Positions 19,401 to 27,607 of a stretch of DNA of 64,000 bases are shown here, one piece after another. Under the pieces are notes generated by a model, which saw only the letters and a program-made list of their open reading frames with translations, was not told the DNA's origin and made no database searches. Each line of letters starts with the position of its first letter. Position 1 is the stretch's first letter. The translations under genes and the position numbers were made by a program. Source of the DNA: Rhizobiaceae bacterium (GTDB lineage: Bacteria > Pseudomonadota > Alphaproteobacteria > Rhizobiales > Rhizobiaceae); NCBI GenBank assembly GCA_029233925.1, contig JARGOX010000005.1, forward strand, positions 186,001-250,000, given 5' to 3'.

Positions 19401-19670
19401 TTCAAGGAAGCCTGAATCATCGTCATTTTCACCGAGCGGCCTGATCGTGGGCAAAATGGCGCTTTTGCGATTCAGCAGATCGACAAACTCCGAGCGCAGC
19501 GCCCGCGCGGCGCGGCGCGTCGGCACATAGATGGTTGCTCGCGACAGCCCCAGAGGATCATCATCGCGGTGACAAAAACCCTCAACCAGTTCTCCATTGC
19601 ACAGAGATTGCGCCAATTGATGCAGAAAGGGCACGCCTGGCGGAATTGAAAATAGCCGCGAGCCGGTCAT
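16458..19670 (-). CDS. addB: Double-strand break repair protein AddB
   Basis: 1070 residues of the alphaproteobacterial AddB type. The inactive helicase-like N-terminal part has 'IYVPTRRAARALRSEFVDLL' and 'LDLLPPISGPGRLLELAQLI', and the C-terminal RecB-like nuclease has 'ADRIDL' followed by 'ILDYKTGASPS'. It partners AddA, encoded directly downstream with overlapping stop and start. Its own ATG overlaps the stop of the upstream nucleotidyltransferase gene by 4 bases. Confidence 0.93.
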   Translation of the reverse strand: MTGSRLFSIPPGVPFLHQLAQSLCNGELVEGFCHRDDDPLGLSRATIYVPTRRAARALRSEFVDLLNRKSAILPTIRPLGENDDDSGFLEEDQPALLDLLPPISGPGRLLELAQLIMVWKQNLPTNIADFHGDNRLIAPANPADAVWLARSLADLLEAMETEKRPWSALQELVADDYAHWWQLTLEFLKIATIFWPARLAELNSSDPAAHRNAVLHAETERLRKVPPAGPVIIAGSTGSIPATAELMKVVAGLDQGAIVLPGLDVALDARIWALVGGDELAQSVDPTRCAHPQYGLSVLLRRFSADRSDVHELGELSPPMRARNQLVSSALMPAEATALWAEDKTDADTIRDVFEGVELIEAASEREEALAVAAAMRLAAEPQGDDGAQASGSDPHRSQPRHIALVTPDRNLARRVASELQRFGIDANDSGGAFLALTPQGTLLQLLLQSAFGSERTLALVSMLKHPLMRFQRDAGTARKAGRIIERVALRDGVADANAAELSSLFERRLEERLLQERHAPYWLKRLSEADIALARDLAVDIEQAFKPLMERVPSASPDDGTPGQRPVSEWVHLTTSLLETVARDEIGSLSELWGDEAGEKLASLLGSIMENRSGFGCLPSEWANMVPALVAGEMVKPRGGGHPHIFIWGALEARLQQVDTLVLAGLNEGTWPGSLSSDPFLSRSMKTAIGLDPPERRIGLAAHDFQMGLGTQHVILSRSARSANAPTVASRWLQRLSAVIGKQETGRLRARGSRYLDWATMLDAGEETPLASRPAPKPPSSSQPKRYSFSEIRTLRRDPYAIYAKRVLKLDPPEALTSDPGPAEKGTLYHAILERFVTEQIDPASTDALAQLREIAAKAFEGADLPDHVTLVWRAHFDKVAGAFVDWERGRRSSITRTYTESRAKLELPQAGIILSGIADRIDLTQEGMAEILDYKTGASPSRKIAWTLLDPQLPLEAAALQAGAFEELGPMQPASLAYVRLKPDPVLKVDRIEGKVKGQEEDKSAADLAEESIQRLTDLVTAFSTGKIGFASQIIPDPAAKYGHDYDHLARVREWSTADTDEAEGAET

Positions 19671-20416
19671 GACAGGACAGTCGCTTTCGAGACAGAAGAT
19701 GATTGATACTCACGCATGGCCGTTTCAGCCTCGCTGATCGCCTGCGGCGTGCCGACCGTCAGCCAAAGGCCATGCGCAGCGGACGCAAAGAGACGTTTGC
19801 CGGCGATGGCCTGATCAAAACAAAGGTTGAGAGAAAAGGGCTCTGCGGCCCTGCCATGAAATATTTGCGGATCCACAATGGCCACGCCGGGATAGACGAC
19901 AGCGTTTGGCGCCCTGGCGTCAAAACGCGTCAGCCTGCCCGCATCGTCGCGATTGAAATCCAGCTTGCCGTTGTGACCAATGAACCGGTCAAGTGTCACC
20001 GTCATCAGCAGAAGGTCCATACGGGCGTCATCCCAATCCCTGGCCAGCGACGCCAGGTTTGCAGGCTGGTCAGGGTCTTCCAGCCAGAAGGTATCGGCGT
20101 TCAGGAGATAGAACGGCTCGGCTCCAAGCAGGGGGAGCGCCTTGACGATCCCACCGCCCGAATCCATCAATTCTGCGCTTTCATCGGATATGACGACCGT
20201 GCAATCAGAGCGTTTTGACAGGTGTTCAATGAGCTGGTCGCCCAGATAATGGACATTGACGACAATATTGTCGACGCCCTCGGCCACCAGCGCATCAATG
20301 GCGTAATCAATCATCGCCCTGCCACCCACTTCAACCAGCGGCTTGGGTATTGTGTCGGTGATCGGGCGCATGCGCGTTCCAAGACCGGCTGCAAGGATCA
20401 TGGCTGATTCGGGCAT
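19667..20416 (-). CDS. Sugar-1-phosphate nucleotidyltransferase (MurU-like)
   Basis: 249 residues of the NTP-transferase fold with the signature 'ILAAGLGTRMRPITDTIPKPLVEVGG' split over residues 6-31, plus 'VVNVHYLGDQL' and 'LLNADTFW'. It lies directly after a TsaE/kinase fusion whose kinase half resembles AmgK. In Pseudomonas and Caulobacter, AmgK and MurU convert N-acetylmuramate to UDP-MurNAc in cell-wall recycling, so MurU is the best guess; a mannose-1-phosphate guanylyltransferase is the alternative. ATG 20416 gives the family N-terminus. An in-frame TTG at 20449 could extend it by 11 residues. Confidence 0.8.
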   Translation of the reverse strand: MPESAMILAAGLGTRMRPITDTIPKPLVEVGGRAMIDYAIDALVAEGVDNIVVNVHYLGDQLIEHLSKRSDCTVVISDESAELMDSGGGIVKALPLLGAEPFYLLNADTFWLEDPDQPANLASLARDWDDARMDLLLMTVTLDRFIGHNGKLDFNRDDAGRLTRFDARAPNAVVYPGVAIVDPQIFHGRAAEPFSLNLCFDQAIAGKRLFASAAHGLWLTVGTPQAISEAETAMREYQSSSVSKATVLS

Positions 20417-20453
20417 AGTGCTGCTGGCTCCGCTGGACACTTTGGGCAAACCA

Positions 20454-21980
20454 TCATGATTCGCTCAGAGCAAATCCGATCTTATCGTAGCAGTCACGCA
20501 AGGGATACAGAACCGGATGATCAAGCGCGCGGCGCAGATAGGCTTCGATCCGCGGCAAATGCTTCAGATAGGCCGGCTTGCCGTCTCTCTTGTCGAGACG
20601 CACGAATATGCCCAGAATCTTGGTGGCACGCTGTGCTTCCATCATCGCCAGCGCCTGCCGGAAAGCAAGAGGATCAAAACCCGGCTCGGCGGCGCGTGCA
20701 TTCTCATAGTGCGCGACCAGTTGGTCGTGCAGTTGCGGCTCGACGCTGACCCGCGCATCCTGAACAAGTGATGCGACATCATAGGCGGCAGGTCCGATCA
20801 TCGCGTCCTGAAAATCGATCAGACCAATTCTTTCAATCCCCGCACAAGCGCCCTGCCACAATATATTGGGCGAATGAAAATCACGCAGTACAAGACTTTT
20901 TTCTGCTGCCTCAAGACGATCAATAATGTCATTCCAGCAGGCCTGAAACGCATCTTCAATTTCCGCTGACGGGCCCTTGTGGTGCACCTGCGGGTAATAC
21001 CATTGCAAAAACAGCGCAACTTCCACCAGCATGGCTTCGCGGTCAAAGGCCGGAATATCATAGGGCGCCTCACCCGGCAGGGGTATGGAGGCTGGAATGT
21101 CGATGCGATGCAGGGCGACGAGACAATCAATCGCAGCCTCCCAACGCGCCGGGACGGGTTTTCCAGACGCATCCAGCATGGTTTGCCTGCCGAGATCTTC
21201 CAGCAGCAAAAATCCGGCATCCATATCGCGGGCAATGATTTCAGGCGTGTGAAACCCCTGACCTTTCAGGAAATCTCCAATCGCAACAAAGGGCCTTACA
21301 TCCTCGGCAATATGGGCAATTTGCGCATAGCGCCTGCCTCCGGCCATCAATGGGCCAAGCAAACGCTTCGGCGCATTCATCAAAAGACGATCAGGCATCA
21401 AAAGACGATCCGGGCGGCCCTGCAGTCGGATGGTTTCATAGGTGCGGGTAGAAGCGTCTCCCTGAAAATGACACCGTTGCGCATCGCCATATCCTGCGCC
21501 GTCGATAAAGGCACGGGCTGCCAGGGTTCGGTTGATGCGATCCATGACCTCGGGCCCGCCGGAAACATGCGCGCGCCGGCCGCTGCCATCTTCTTCAAGC
21601 ACGATGGCAATGGCGTTGTCCGGAAGAAATGAGGCGGCACGTTCAGGCCATTCGATCAGCACAGCCCCCTCCTCAAGGGCATCATCCAGACCAAGCTCGA
21701 TCAATTCATCCGGGTCAGCAATACGGTAGAGATCGAAATGAGCAAGCTTGATGCGCAGTTCATAACTCTGCACAAGGGTAAAGGTGGGGCTTGGAACATC
21801 GAGTTGCGGATCATCTGCCACAGAGCGGATGAGCGCTCGGGCCAGAGTGGATTTGCCAACGCCCAGGTCACCGTAAAGAGCCAGGCAATCTCCTCTGGCG
21901 ATCGCCAGCGCGAGATCCTGGCCGAAGCGCATTGTTGCCTGTTCATCGGCCAGGGCAACGTCAAGCGGCAATCCGTTCAA
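20454..21980 (-). CDS. tsaE: TsaE fused to AmgK-like sugar kinase
   Basis: 508 residues with two domains. Residues 1 to about 150 are TsaE, the ATPase of the t6A37 tRNA-modification complex, with Walker A 'GDLGVGKS' at 37-44, 'SPTFTLVQSYE' and 'HFDLYRI....ELGLDD'. Residues of about 160-505 are an aminoglycoside-phosphotransferase-like kinase with 'LLLEDLGRQTM', the catalytic loop 'LRDFHSPNILW' and 'GLIDFQDAMIGPAAYDV'. The kinase half resembles AmgK, the MurNAc/GlcNAc anomeric kinase. The fusion recurs in Rhizobiales. It precedes the MurU-like gene, giving a consecutive two-step pathway. Confidence 0.88.
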   Translation of the reverse strand: MNGLPLDVALADEQATMRFGQDLALAIARGDCLALYGDLGVGKSTLARALIRSVADDPQLDVPSPTFTLVQSYELRIKLAHFDLYRIADPDELIELGLDDALEEGAVLIEWPERAASFLPDNAIAIVLEEDGSGRRAHVSGGPEVMDRINRTLAARAFIDGAGYGDAQRCHFQGDASTRTYETIRLQGRPDRLLMPDRLLMNAPKRLLGPLMAGGRRYAQIAHIAEDVRPFVAIGDFLKGQGFHTPEIIARDMDAGFLLLEDLGRQTMLDASGKPVPARWEAAIDCLVALHRIDIPASIPLPGEAPYDIPAFDREAMLVEVALFLQWYYPQVHHKGPSAEIEDAFQACWNDIIDRLEAAEKSLVLRDFHSPNILWQGACAGIERIGLIDFQDAMIGPAAYDVASLVQDARVSVEPQLHDQLVAHYENARAAEPGFDPLAFRQALAMMEAQRATKILGIFVRLDKRDGKPAYLKHLPRIEAYLRRALDHPVLYPLRDCYDKIGFALSES

Positions 21981-21986
21981 GGCGGC

Positions 21987-24578
21987 TTACTCTGCCGCCT
22001 GCGAGGGAAGATGCGGTTTGGCGGGCAGGCGACAGACCACGCTGGTGCCGCGGCCCTCATCACTGTTCACCGACACGGAGCCATGATGCAGGCTTACAAA
22101 GCTGTCGACAATGGACAGGCCGAGACCGGCACCACTTCGTCGCCCGGCAGCGCTGTGTGATTCGAACCGGTTGAAAACCGATTGCAGAATATCACCCGGG
22201 ATACCCGGTCCGTCATCACTGACCTCAAAGACAATCTCATCGGCTTCGCGCCGGCAGGACAGCCGCACTGTGCTGCCCTCAGGGGCATAATTGGCCGCAT
22301 TGCCGAGCAGTTTGAACAGAATCTGCTTGAGGCGTTGTGAATCAGCCACAATGGACCCAACGCTGTCGTCGATCTTCACATCCAGCGAAATGTTGTTTTC
22401 CGCAAGACGACGTTCAATAAGTGAAGACACTTCTTCAATGAGCATGTGCAGGTCCAGATTGCGCATGTCCAGTTCCATGATGCCGGCATCAACCGTGGCC
22501 AGATCAAGGATGTCGTTGACGATGGTCAAAAGCAGCGAAGACGATGTGGAAATGTGGTCAACATATTCGGACTGCTGTGTGTTCAACGCGCCGATCTGCG
22601 GTGTTTTGAGCAGATCGGTAAAGCCGATGATATTGGTCAGCGGCGAACGCAACTCATAGGATACATGCTGGACGAAATTATTCTTCAGTGCATCGGCCTT
22701 GCGCAAAGCTTCATTCTTTTCCGTCAGCGCCTTTTCCACACTGGCACGGTCCGTGACATTGACAAAAGTCAGCAGCATCTGCGCATCGGGTAGCGGAACG
22801 ATCGCATAGTCAAGGACAAGACCACTGTTGAGCTCGAGGCGCCCCTCATGGGTCTGACGCCCTTCGTCATAGCCGGTTATGATCGCTGAAAAATATTCCC
22901 AGCCATCCGGACCCTCGTGGGATGGTTTGCATATCTCGGCGATTTCATTGACATGGGTGCCTGTCGTGGCGGCTTTCTGCGGGATTGCCCAAATAGCCCG
23001 GAATGCCGGATTTGAAAGCCGCAGTTTGCCATCGGCGCCAAACACACACACACCTTCGGCCAGGTAATCGATGGTTTCGCCCTGAACCTTGAGCAAAGTA
23101 TTGTAGCGTGTCTCGAGATCATATTTCTCCGTCAGATTCTCGAAGACCCAGGTCACGCCGCCACTGGGATGAATATTGGCAAAGACGTTCAATGTCTGTC
23201 CGTCGGGCAAATGCCAAAGATGTGGCTGGGAATCCACGGATTGGTAGACGGAGAGGATCGTTTCTTTCCAGTCCCGCCAGGAGGTCGGCTCGGGCAGTTT
23301 TCCGGTGGCGCGCAAGCGCTCCAAAAACTCACCGTTGGATGGTTTGGATTCAAGAAATGGCGTGTCGAGTTCCCAGATATTCTGAAAGGCCTGATTGTAA
23401 AACTGCAACCGCTGAGCGCCATCAAATATGGCAACCGGTGTTGCCAGGTGATCCAGCGTTTCTGAATGGCTCTTGACTGTGCGCTGAAATTCCTCGCGCA
23501 CCGCTTCCAGTTCGCTGATATCCTGCGCCATACCGGCGGAACCGGTTGCGCTGGCAGCATCCGTCACTTCAAAAAACGCCCGGTTGCCATGCACAACAGT
23601 CGAGACCTTGTCGATGAAGGGCCTGTTGGAAAGCCGCTCCGCCTTGATCCGCTCCCTTGCCTGGGTGCCAAGCAATTCCAGATTTCGTTTTACCACATCG
23701 GAACTGTCTTTCGCATCAACCGCATGCGCATAGGATTGGTTGACCCAATTGAGTCGGCCCTCATTGTCACGCAGCCATACCGGCATATCGATCATGTCGA
23801 GCAACGCATGCAATGTTTCGGTTGCAGCAACAAGCCGGTCTCTGTCGGCTTTCAGGCCGGCAATGTCTGCCCTGGTATTGGTAAGCGCGGCGAAACGCAC
23901 AAAGGCGCGTCCACCAGACGTGCGGCCCTGTACTTCCAAAAGATGGCCGCGCTGGGTTTCCACTTCGATATCAAAAGCGGTCGCACTGGATCGCAGGGAT
24001 TCGATCGCATGATCAATGCGTGAGGCGCTCGTCGGTTCGAGCCAGCGCCCAAATGCGAGAAAATCCGCATTGGAAAGCGGTGCACCCGAATGCTGCGGCA
24101 GGCTGCCGAGAAACTGAACCGGAGACTGTCCATCCCAGATCACATGGCTACGGTCTTTTTCAATGATCAGCGACCTGTAGCGCGCCAGATCCGCATTTGC
24201 ATCACTGAGAGTCGCGCGCAACCGCGCATTCTCAGCGGCAATCTTGGCCCGTTCACGAATCATCCAGATTGCCGACATCATCGCAGCTGACACGGCGCCG
24301 ATAACAAGTGCAAAACTCATGACTTCAAACGAGTTGGTAAACAGGTCGCCGGGCTGTCGGTCTGCCGTGGCTGAACTGTCAGAAAAGCTCTCGAGTATGG
24401 ATTGCGCCCATGCCGGCGCGGAGCACACGACCAATGCCAGGGGCATCAGCAGAGAAATCGGCGTCAGTAGACCCAAAGGGTCCCGCCGGCCCCTGAGCAC
24501 AGGTGTTTTTGTTCTGTTACGTTCCCCGCACGTTGCTTGACCAACGTCCGCCGATCGAGACGATAATGTCTCCGGCAT
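21987..24578 (-). CDS. divL: DivL-like PAS sensor kinase with Tyr at the phospho-acceptor site
   Basis: 863 residues. The N-terminus has two hydrophobic segments ('LGLLTPISLLMPLALVVCSA' and 'FALVIGAVSAAMMSAIWM'). Several PAS-like domains follow, then a dimerisation helix and HATPase domain ('LGNAANYAPEGS', 'SDDGPGIPGD', 'GAGLGLSIVDSF'). In the H-box 'FVQHVSYELRSPLTNI' the usual His of 'SHELRTPL' is Tyr641 (codon at 22656-22658). This is the hallmark of DivL, the Caulobacter cell-cycle protein that acts with DivK and CckA to control CtrA. The ATG was placed at 24578 because AAGGA precedes it at 7 bases; a longer frame to 24722 lacks such support. Confidence 0.85.
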   Translation of the reverse strand: MPETLSSRSADVGQATCGERNRTKTPVLRGRRDPLGLLTPISLLMPLALVVCSAPAWAQSILESFSDSSATADRQPGDLFTNSFEVMSFALVIGAVSAAMMSAIWMIRERAKIAAENARLRATLSDANADLARYRSLIIEKDRSHVIWDGQSPVQFLGSLPQHSGAPLSNADFLAFGRWLEPTSASRIDHAIESLRSSATAFDIEVETQRGHLLEVQGRTSGGRAFVRFAALTNTRADIAGLKADRDRLVAATETLHALLDMIDMPVWLRDNEGRLNWVNQSYAHAVDAKDSSDVVKRNLELLGTQARERIKAERLSNRPFIDKVSTVVHGNRAFFEVTDAASATGSAGMAQDISELEAVREEFQRTVKSHSETLDHLATPVAIFDGAQRLQFYNQAFQNIWELDTPFLESKPSNGEFLERLRATGKLPEPTSWRDWKETILSVYQSVDSQPHLWHLPDGQTLNVFANIHPSGGVTWVFENLTEKYDLETRYNTLLKVQGETIDYLAEGVCVFGADGKLRLSNPAFRAIWAIPQKAATTGTHVNEIAEICKPSHEGPDGWEYFSAIITGYDEGRQTHEGRLELNSGLVLDYAIVPLPDAQMLLTFVNVTDRASVEKALTEKNEALRKADALKNNFVQHVSYELRSPLTNIIGFTDLLKTPQIGALNTQQSEYVDHISTSSSLLLTIVNDILDLATVDAGIMELDMRNLDLHMLIEEVSSLIERRLAENNISLDVKIDDSVGSIVADSQRLKQILFKLLGNAANYAPEGSTVRLSCRREADEIVFEVSDDGPGIPGDILQSVFNRFESHSAAGRRSGAGLGLSIVDSFVSLHHGSVSVNSDEGRGTSVVCRLPAKPHLPSQAAE

Positions 24579-24707
24579 GTCTTGTTCCTTCTTGCCGCAT
24601 ACTTCCCAAGACAGCCCTGCGAGCGCCCCGTCTGTTTGCCAACGGGTGCGCGAATCAATGAATTTCATAGTAACTTGTATGCGAATCAGGGTGAAGACTT
24701 GAACGGC

Positions 24708-24742
24708 AAAAAAAAGCCGCACTCAAAGTCAAGAGTGCGGCT
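24708..24742 (-). terminator. Intrinsic terminator after ahcY
   Basis: On the minus strand a perfect 10-base stem (AGCCGCACTC/GAGTGCGGCT, 24715-24742) with an 8-base loop runs into eight T residues. It lies 30 bases after the ahcY stop and separates ahcY from the DivL-like gene. Confidence 0.88.
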
Positions 24743-24771
24743 ACCATATCTTGTGGGTAACAGAGTATAAA

Positions 24772-26172
24772 TCAATACCTATAGTGTTCCGGCTTGTAGG
24801 GACCATCGGTCGTGACGCCGATATAGGAGGCCTGTTCTGTTGAAAGTTCGCTCAATCGCGCACCCAGTTTATCCAGATGCAATTTGGCGACCTTCTCATC
24901 AAGGTGTTTCGGCAGCACGTAGACTTCATGACCGTATTTGCCCGTATCGCTATAAAGCTCCATCTGCGCCAGCACCTGATTTGTGAATGACGCCGACATG
25001 ACAAAGGACGGGTGCCCGGTTGCATTGCCCAGATTGAGCAAGCGGCCCTCGGAAAGCAGGATCATGCGTTTGCCGCCGGGAAATTCGATCATGTCGACCT
25101 GCGGCTTGATGTTGTCCCACTTGTAATTGCGCAGGGCCTGAACCTGAATTTCATTGTCGAAATGGCCGATATTGCCAACGATGGCCATATCCTTCATTTC
25201 ACGCATATGTTCCAGACGGATCACGTCCTTGTTGCCGGTTGTCGAGATGAAGATGTCGCCTGTCGATACGACATCCTCAAGCTGAACCACCTCAAAGCCG
25301 TCCATCGCCGCCTGCAGGGCGCAGATCGGATCGATTTCTGTCACCTTGACCCGTGCACCGGCTCCGCGCAGCGACGCTGCCGAGCCCTTGCCAACATCGC
25401 CATAGCCGCAAACAACAGCCACTTTGCCTGCCATCATCACATCGGTTGCACGCCGAATACCGTCGACCAGTGATTCCCGGCAGCCATATTTGTTGTCGAA
25501 TTTCGATTTGGTGACCGAATCATTGACGTTGATGGCCGGAAAGGGAAGAAGGCCCTTTTTCTGCAGCTGGTAAAGCCGGTTGACACCCGTGGTGGTTTCT
25601 TCCGTAACACCCTTGATCTCATCACGCTGCTTGGTGAAAAAACCCGGTGAGAGCGCCAGCCGTTTGCGGATCTGTGCAAACAGCACCTCTTCTTCTTCTG
25701 TTTCCGGATTGCTCAATACATCCTCTCCGGCTTCGGCGCGCGCGCCCAGCAGAATGTACATGGTGGCATCACCACCATCATCGAGGATCAGGTTGGACAA
25801 ACCGCCATCCGTCCACTGGAAAATCCGATCCGTATAGGTCCAGTATTCTTCCAATGTTTCGCCCTTGATGGCAAAAACCGGGGTACCGGTGGCAGCAATG
25901 GCCGCCGCTGCATGATCCTGCGTTGAAAAGATATTGCAGGAAGCCCAACGGACTTCAGCGCCCAGTTCCTGCAGCGTTTCAATCAGCACAGCGGTCTGAA
26001 TGGTCATATGCAAGGAGCCGGTAATGCGCGCGCCCTTCAGTGGCTTTTTTGCCCCGAATTCTTCGCGACAGGCCATCAGGCCCGGCATCTCTGTTTCAGC
26101 GATATTGATTTCCTTGCGGCCGTAATCGGCCTGGGAAATATCTGCGACGATGTAATCTTTATCAGTGCTCAT
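24772..26172 (-). CDS. ahcY: Adenosylhomocysteinase
   Basis: 466 residues. It hydrolyses S-adenosylhomocysteine to adenosine and homocysteine, clearing the product of methyltransferases. Visible motifs are '[16 protein letters not shown]', the NAD-binding loop '[13 protein letters not shown]' and the C-terminal 'KPEHYRY'. ATG 26172 follows GGAG at 7 bases and gives the family N-terminus '[21 protein letters not shown]'. It is a monocistronic unit with its own terminator. An inverted repeat about 116-135 bases upstream may be an operator. I saw no clear SAH or SAM riboswitch. Confidence 0.96.
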   Translation of the reverse strand: MSTDKDYIVADISQADYGRKEINIAETEMPGLMACREEFGAKKPLKGARITGSLHMTIQTAVLIETLQELGAEVRWASCNIFSTQDHAAAAIAATGTPVFAIKGETLEEYWTYTDRIFQWTDGGLSNLILDDGGDATMYILLGARAEAGEDVLSNPETEEEEVLFAQIRKRLALSPGFFTKQRDEIKGVTEETTTGVNRLYQLQKKGLLPFPAINVNDSVTKSKFDNKYGCRESLVDGIRRATDVMMAGKVAVVCGYGDVGKGSAASLRGAGARVKVTEIDPICALQAAMDGFEVVQLEDVVSTGDIFISTTGNKDVIRLEHMREMKDMAIVGNIGHFDNEIQVQALRNYKWDNIKPQVDMIEFPGGKRMILLSEGRLLNLGNATGHPSFVMSASFTNQVLAQMELYSDTGKYGHEVYVLPKHLDEKVAKLHLDKLGARLSELSTEQASYIGVTTDGPYKPEHYRY

Positions 26173-26287
26173 CAAAATTCTCCGAATGTGGTTCCAGGCT
26201 GCGTGCCTGCGTCCAACAAGGGTCAATACCGGGTTCTCAGGTATCAGATGAGCGCATTTAACAGGCTATGCCGCAAAGGGCAACAAG

Positions 26288-26307
26288 ATATAAAGAAGTC
26301 TTTATGT
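26288..26307. promoter_or_regulatory. Inverted repeat upstream of ahcY (candidate operator)
   Basis: Arms ATAAAGA (26290-26296) and TCTTTAT (26299-26305) flank AG, with one further matching outer pair. It sits between ahcY and ptsH in a 256-base gap with no other gene. It is a plausible site for a methionine-cycle regulator; the protein is unknown. Confidence 0.4.
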
Positions 26308-26428
26308 CATATAAATGCCAGCAATGCCCTTGAGGCATATGCAATCGGTGCGAACAATCAGCGATGTTTGTTTGCAAATTCACCTGACTCTGAGGTCAAC
26401 CAACACTGCGGTGAGACGGACAGGGCCG

Positions 26429-26719
26429 TCAGCATTCTTCTCCGAACCGGTCGGTGACCAGTTGGTCCAATGCATCCAGAGCCTTTTCTGCGTCCGGGCC
26501 GGATGCGGATACCTTGATGCAGCAACCGGGGCTTGCCGCCAGCATCATCAGGCCCATGATCGATGTGCCACCGACACTTGAGCCATCTTTGGTGACCTTG
26601 ATCTCTGCATCAAAACTTGCGGCGAGCTTGACGAATTTGGCCGAGGCACGGGCGTGCAGGCCGCGCTTGTTGACAATATCAAAGTTGCGCACAAGTGTCC
26701 CTGGCGACATTTCAGTCAT
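26429..26719 (-). CDS. ptsH: Phosphocarrier protein HPr
   Basis: 96 residues. HPr of the truncated, regulatory PTS found in Rhizobiales. The phosphorylation His22 lies in 'KRGLHARASAKFV', and the regulatory Ser53 in 'GTSIMGLMML' matches the site modified by HprK, whose gene is nearby. It follows the EIIA gene by 3 bases. No sugar permease gene is present, so the system probably relays nitrogen or carbon status and may affect ChvG/ChvI, as reported in related species. ATG 26719 has GGAAAG upstream. Confidence 0.94.
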   Translation of the reverse strand: MTEMSPGTLVRNFDIVNKRGLHARASAKFVKLAASFDAEIKVTKDGSSVGGTSIMGLMMLAASPGCCIKVSASGPDAEKALDALDQLVTDRFGEEC

Positions 26720-26722
26720 GCG

Positions 26723-27124
26723 TCACTTTCCACTGAGAAGCCTGCTCGCGACATTGATATATTTGCGGCCGGCGTCCTGCGCTTCTGCAAGTGCCTTTTC
26801 CATGTCATTTTCGTTGCGGACACTGGCAAGCTTGATCAACATCGGCAAATTGACCCCGGCAATGACTTCCGTGTGGCCACTATCCATGACCGAAATCGAC
26901 AGGTTGGAGGGTGTGCCGCCAAACATGTCCGTCAGGATAATGACACCCTGTCCATCCTCAACCTGGGAAACAGCCTCAATGATATCCATGCGCCGCTGGT
27001 CCATGTCATCTTCGGGACCAATGGAAACGGTCTCGAGCAGCTTCTGCGGCCCTACGACATGTTCCAGCGCGTTGCGGAATTCCTCAGCGAGCTTGCCGTG
27101 TGTGACAAGCACTAATCCAATCAT
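26723..27124 (-). CDS. PTS EIIA component, mannose family
   Basis: 133 residues of the EIIA-Man fold. The phosphorylated His9 lies in 'MIGLVLVTHGKLAEEF', and 'ILTDMFGGTPSNLS' is the second family motif. It accepts phosphate from HPr but has no EIIB or EIIC partner here, so it is thought to be regulatory. ATG 27124 follows AGGAG at 9 bases; a longer frame to 27205 adds non-family residues. It forms an operon with ptsH. Upstream, 173 bases of plain sequence separate it from a palindromic element. Confidence 0.92.
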   Translation of the reverse strand: MIGLVLVTHGKLAEEFRNALEHVVGPQKLLETVSIGPEDDMDQRRMDIIEAVSQVEDGQGVIILTDMFGGTPSNLSISVMDSGHTEVIAGVNLPMLIKLASVRNENDMEKALAEAQDAGRKYINVASRLLSGK

Positions 27125-27297
27125 GTATACCTGCTCCTGCTGCCGGCTTGTGCCAGATAGGCCTGCCCGATCAGAACCTCCATCATTCTGCACCTTGTGC
27201 GACACATTTACCAGCCGGAACGATGTGGACCGAGCGGGAGAACATAGCGATGCAAAGTTAACGCTTAATCGCGCGATGGACGCATTTCAACAGATTA

Positions 27298-27598
27298 ACA
27301 GCGAATTGTCTTCAAATAGACCCATTTGATGGCGGAAAGCCGGTTCACTCGGCAAGACGCGTCGCGCAGCGCGATGTGGTGCATCGGGCAAGCGGCGCAA
27401 CGTAGCCGATGGGCCGGCTTTCCCCACCCATTGAAGAAAGGGTGTTATTTCAATCCGGAGCAAGAGAGGGCCGATCGATTTTGCCCGCTGCTCGCGTTGA
27501 CTTGCGCTTATGGTGGGAAGCACCACCGCGCGCAAGTCGCCTAACCAGCAACCAAAATCGATTCGGTCAAATGGGTCTATTTGAAGACAATCCGCTGT
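27298..27598. repeat. 301-bp MITE-like element with 32-bp terminal inverted repeats
   Basis: The ends 27298-27329 and 27567-27598 are inverted copies matching at 31 of 32 positions; the core 24 bases (27306-27329 and 27567-27590) are identical and read TTGTCTTC... inward. Inside lie two further stem-loops: GGAAAGCCGG/CCGGCTTTCC (27334-27343, 27414-27423), and ATCGATTTTG/CAAAATCGAT (27474-27483, 27553-27562) enclosing GACTTGCGC/GCGCAAGTC and GGTG/CACC. No transposase or convincing gene is present and no clear target duplication is seen. It is best read as a miniature transposable or large palindromic repeat. Confidence 0.7.
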
Positions 27599-27607
27599 CA
27601 GGTTGTT

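Noticed and set aside
26173-26428. SAH or SAM riboswitch before ahcY
   Set aside because: Only a short AT-rich inverted repeat was found; no GC-rich conserved riboswitch core could be recognised by eye. A covariance-model search would settle it.
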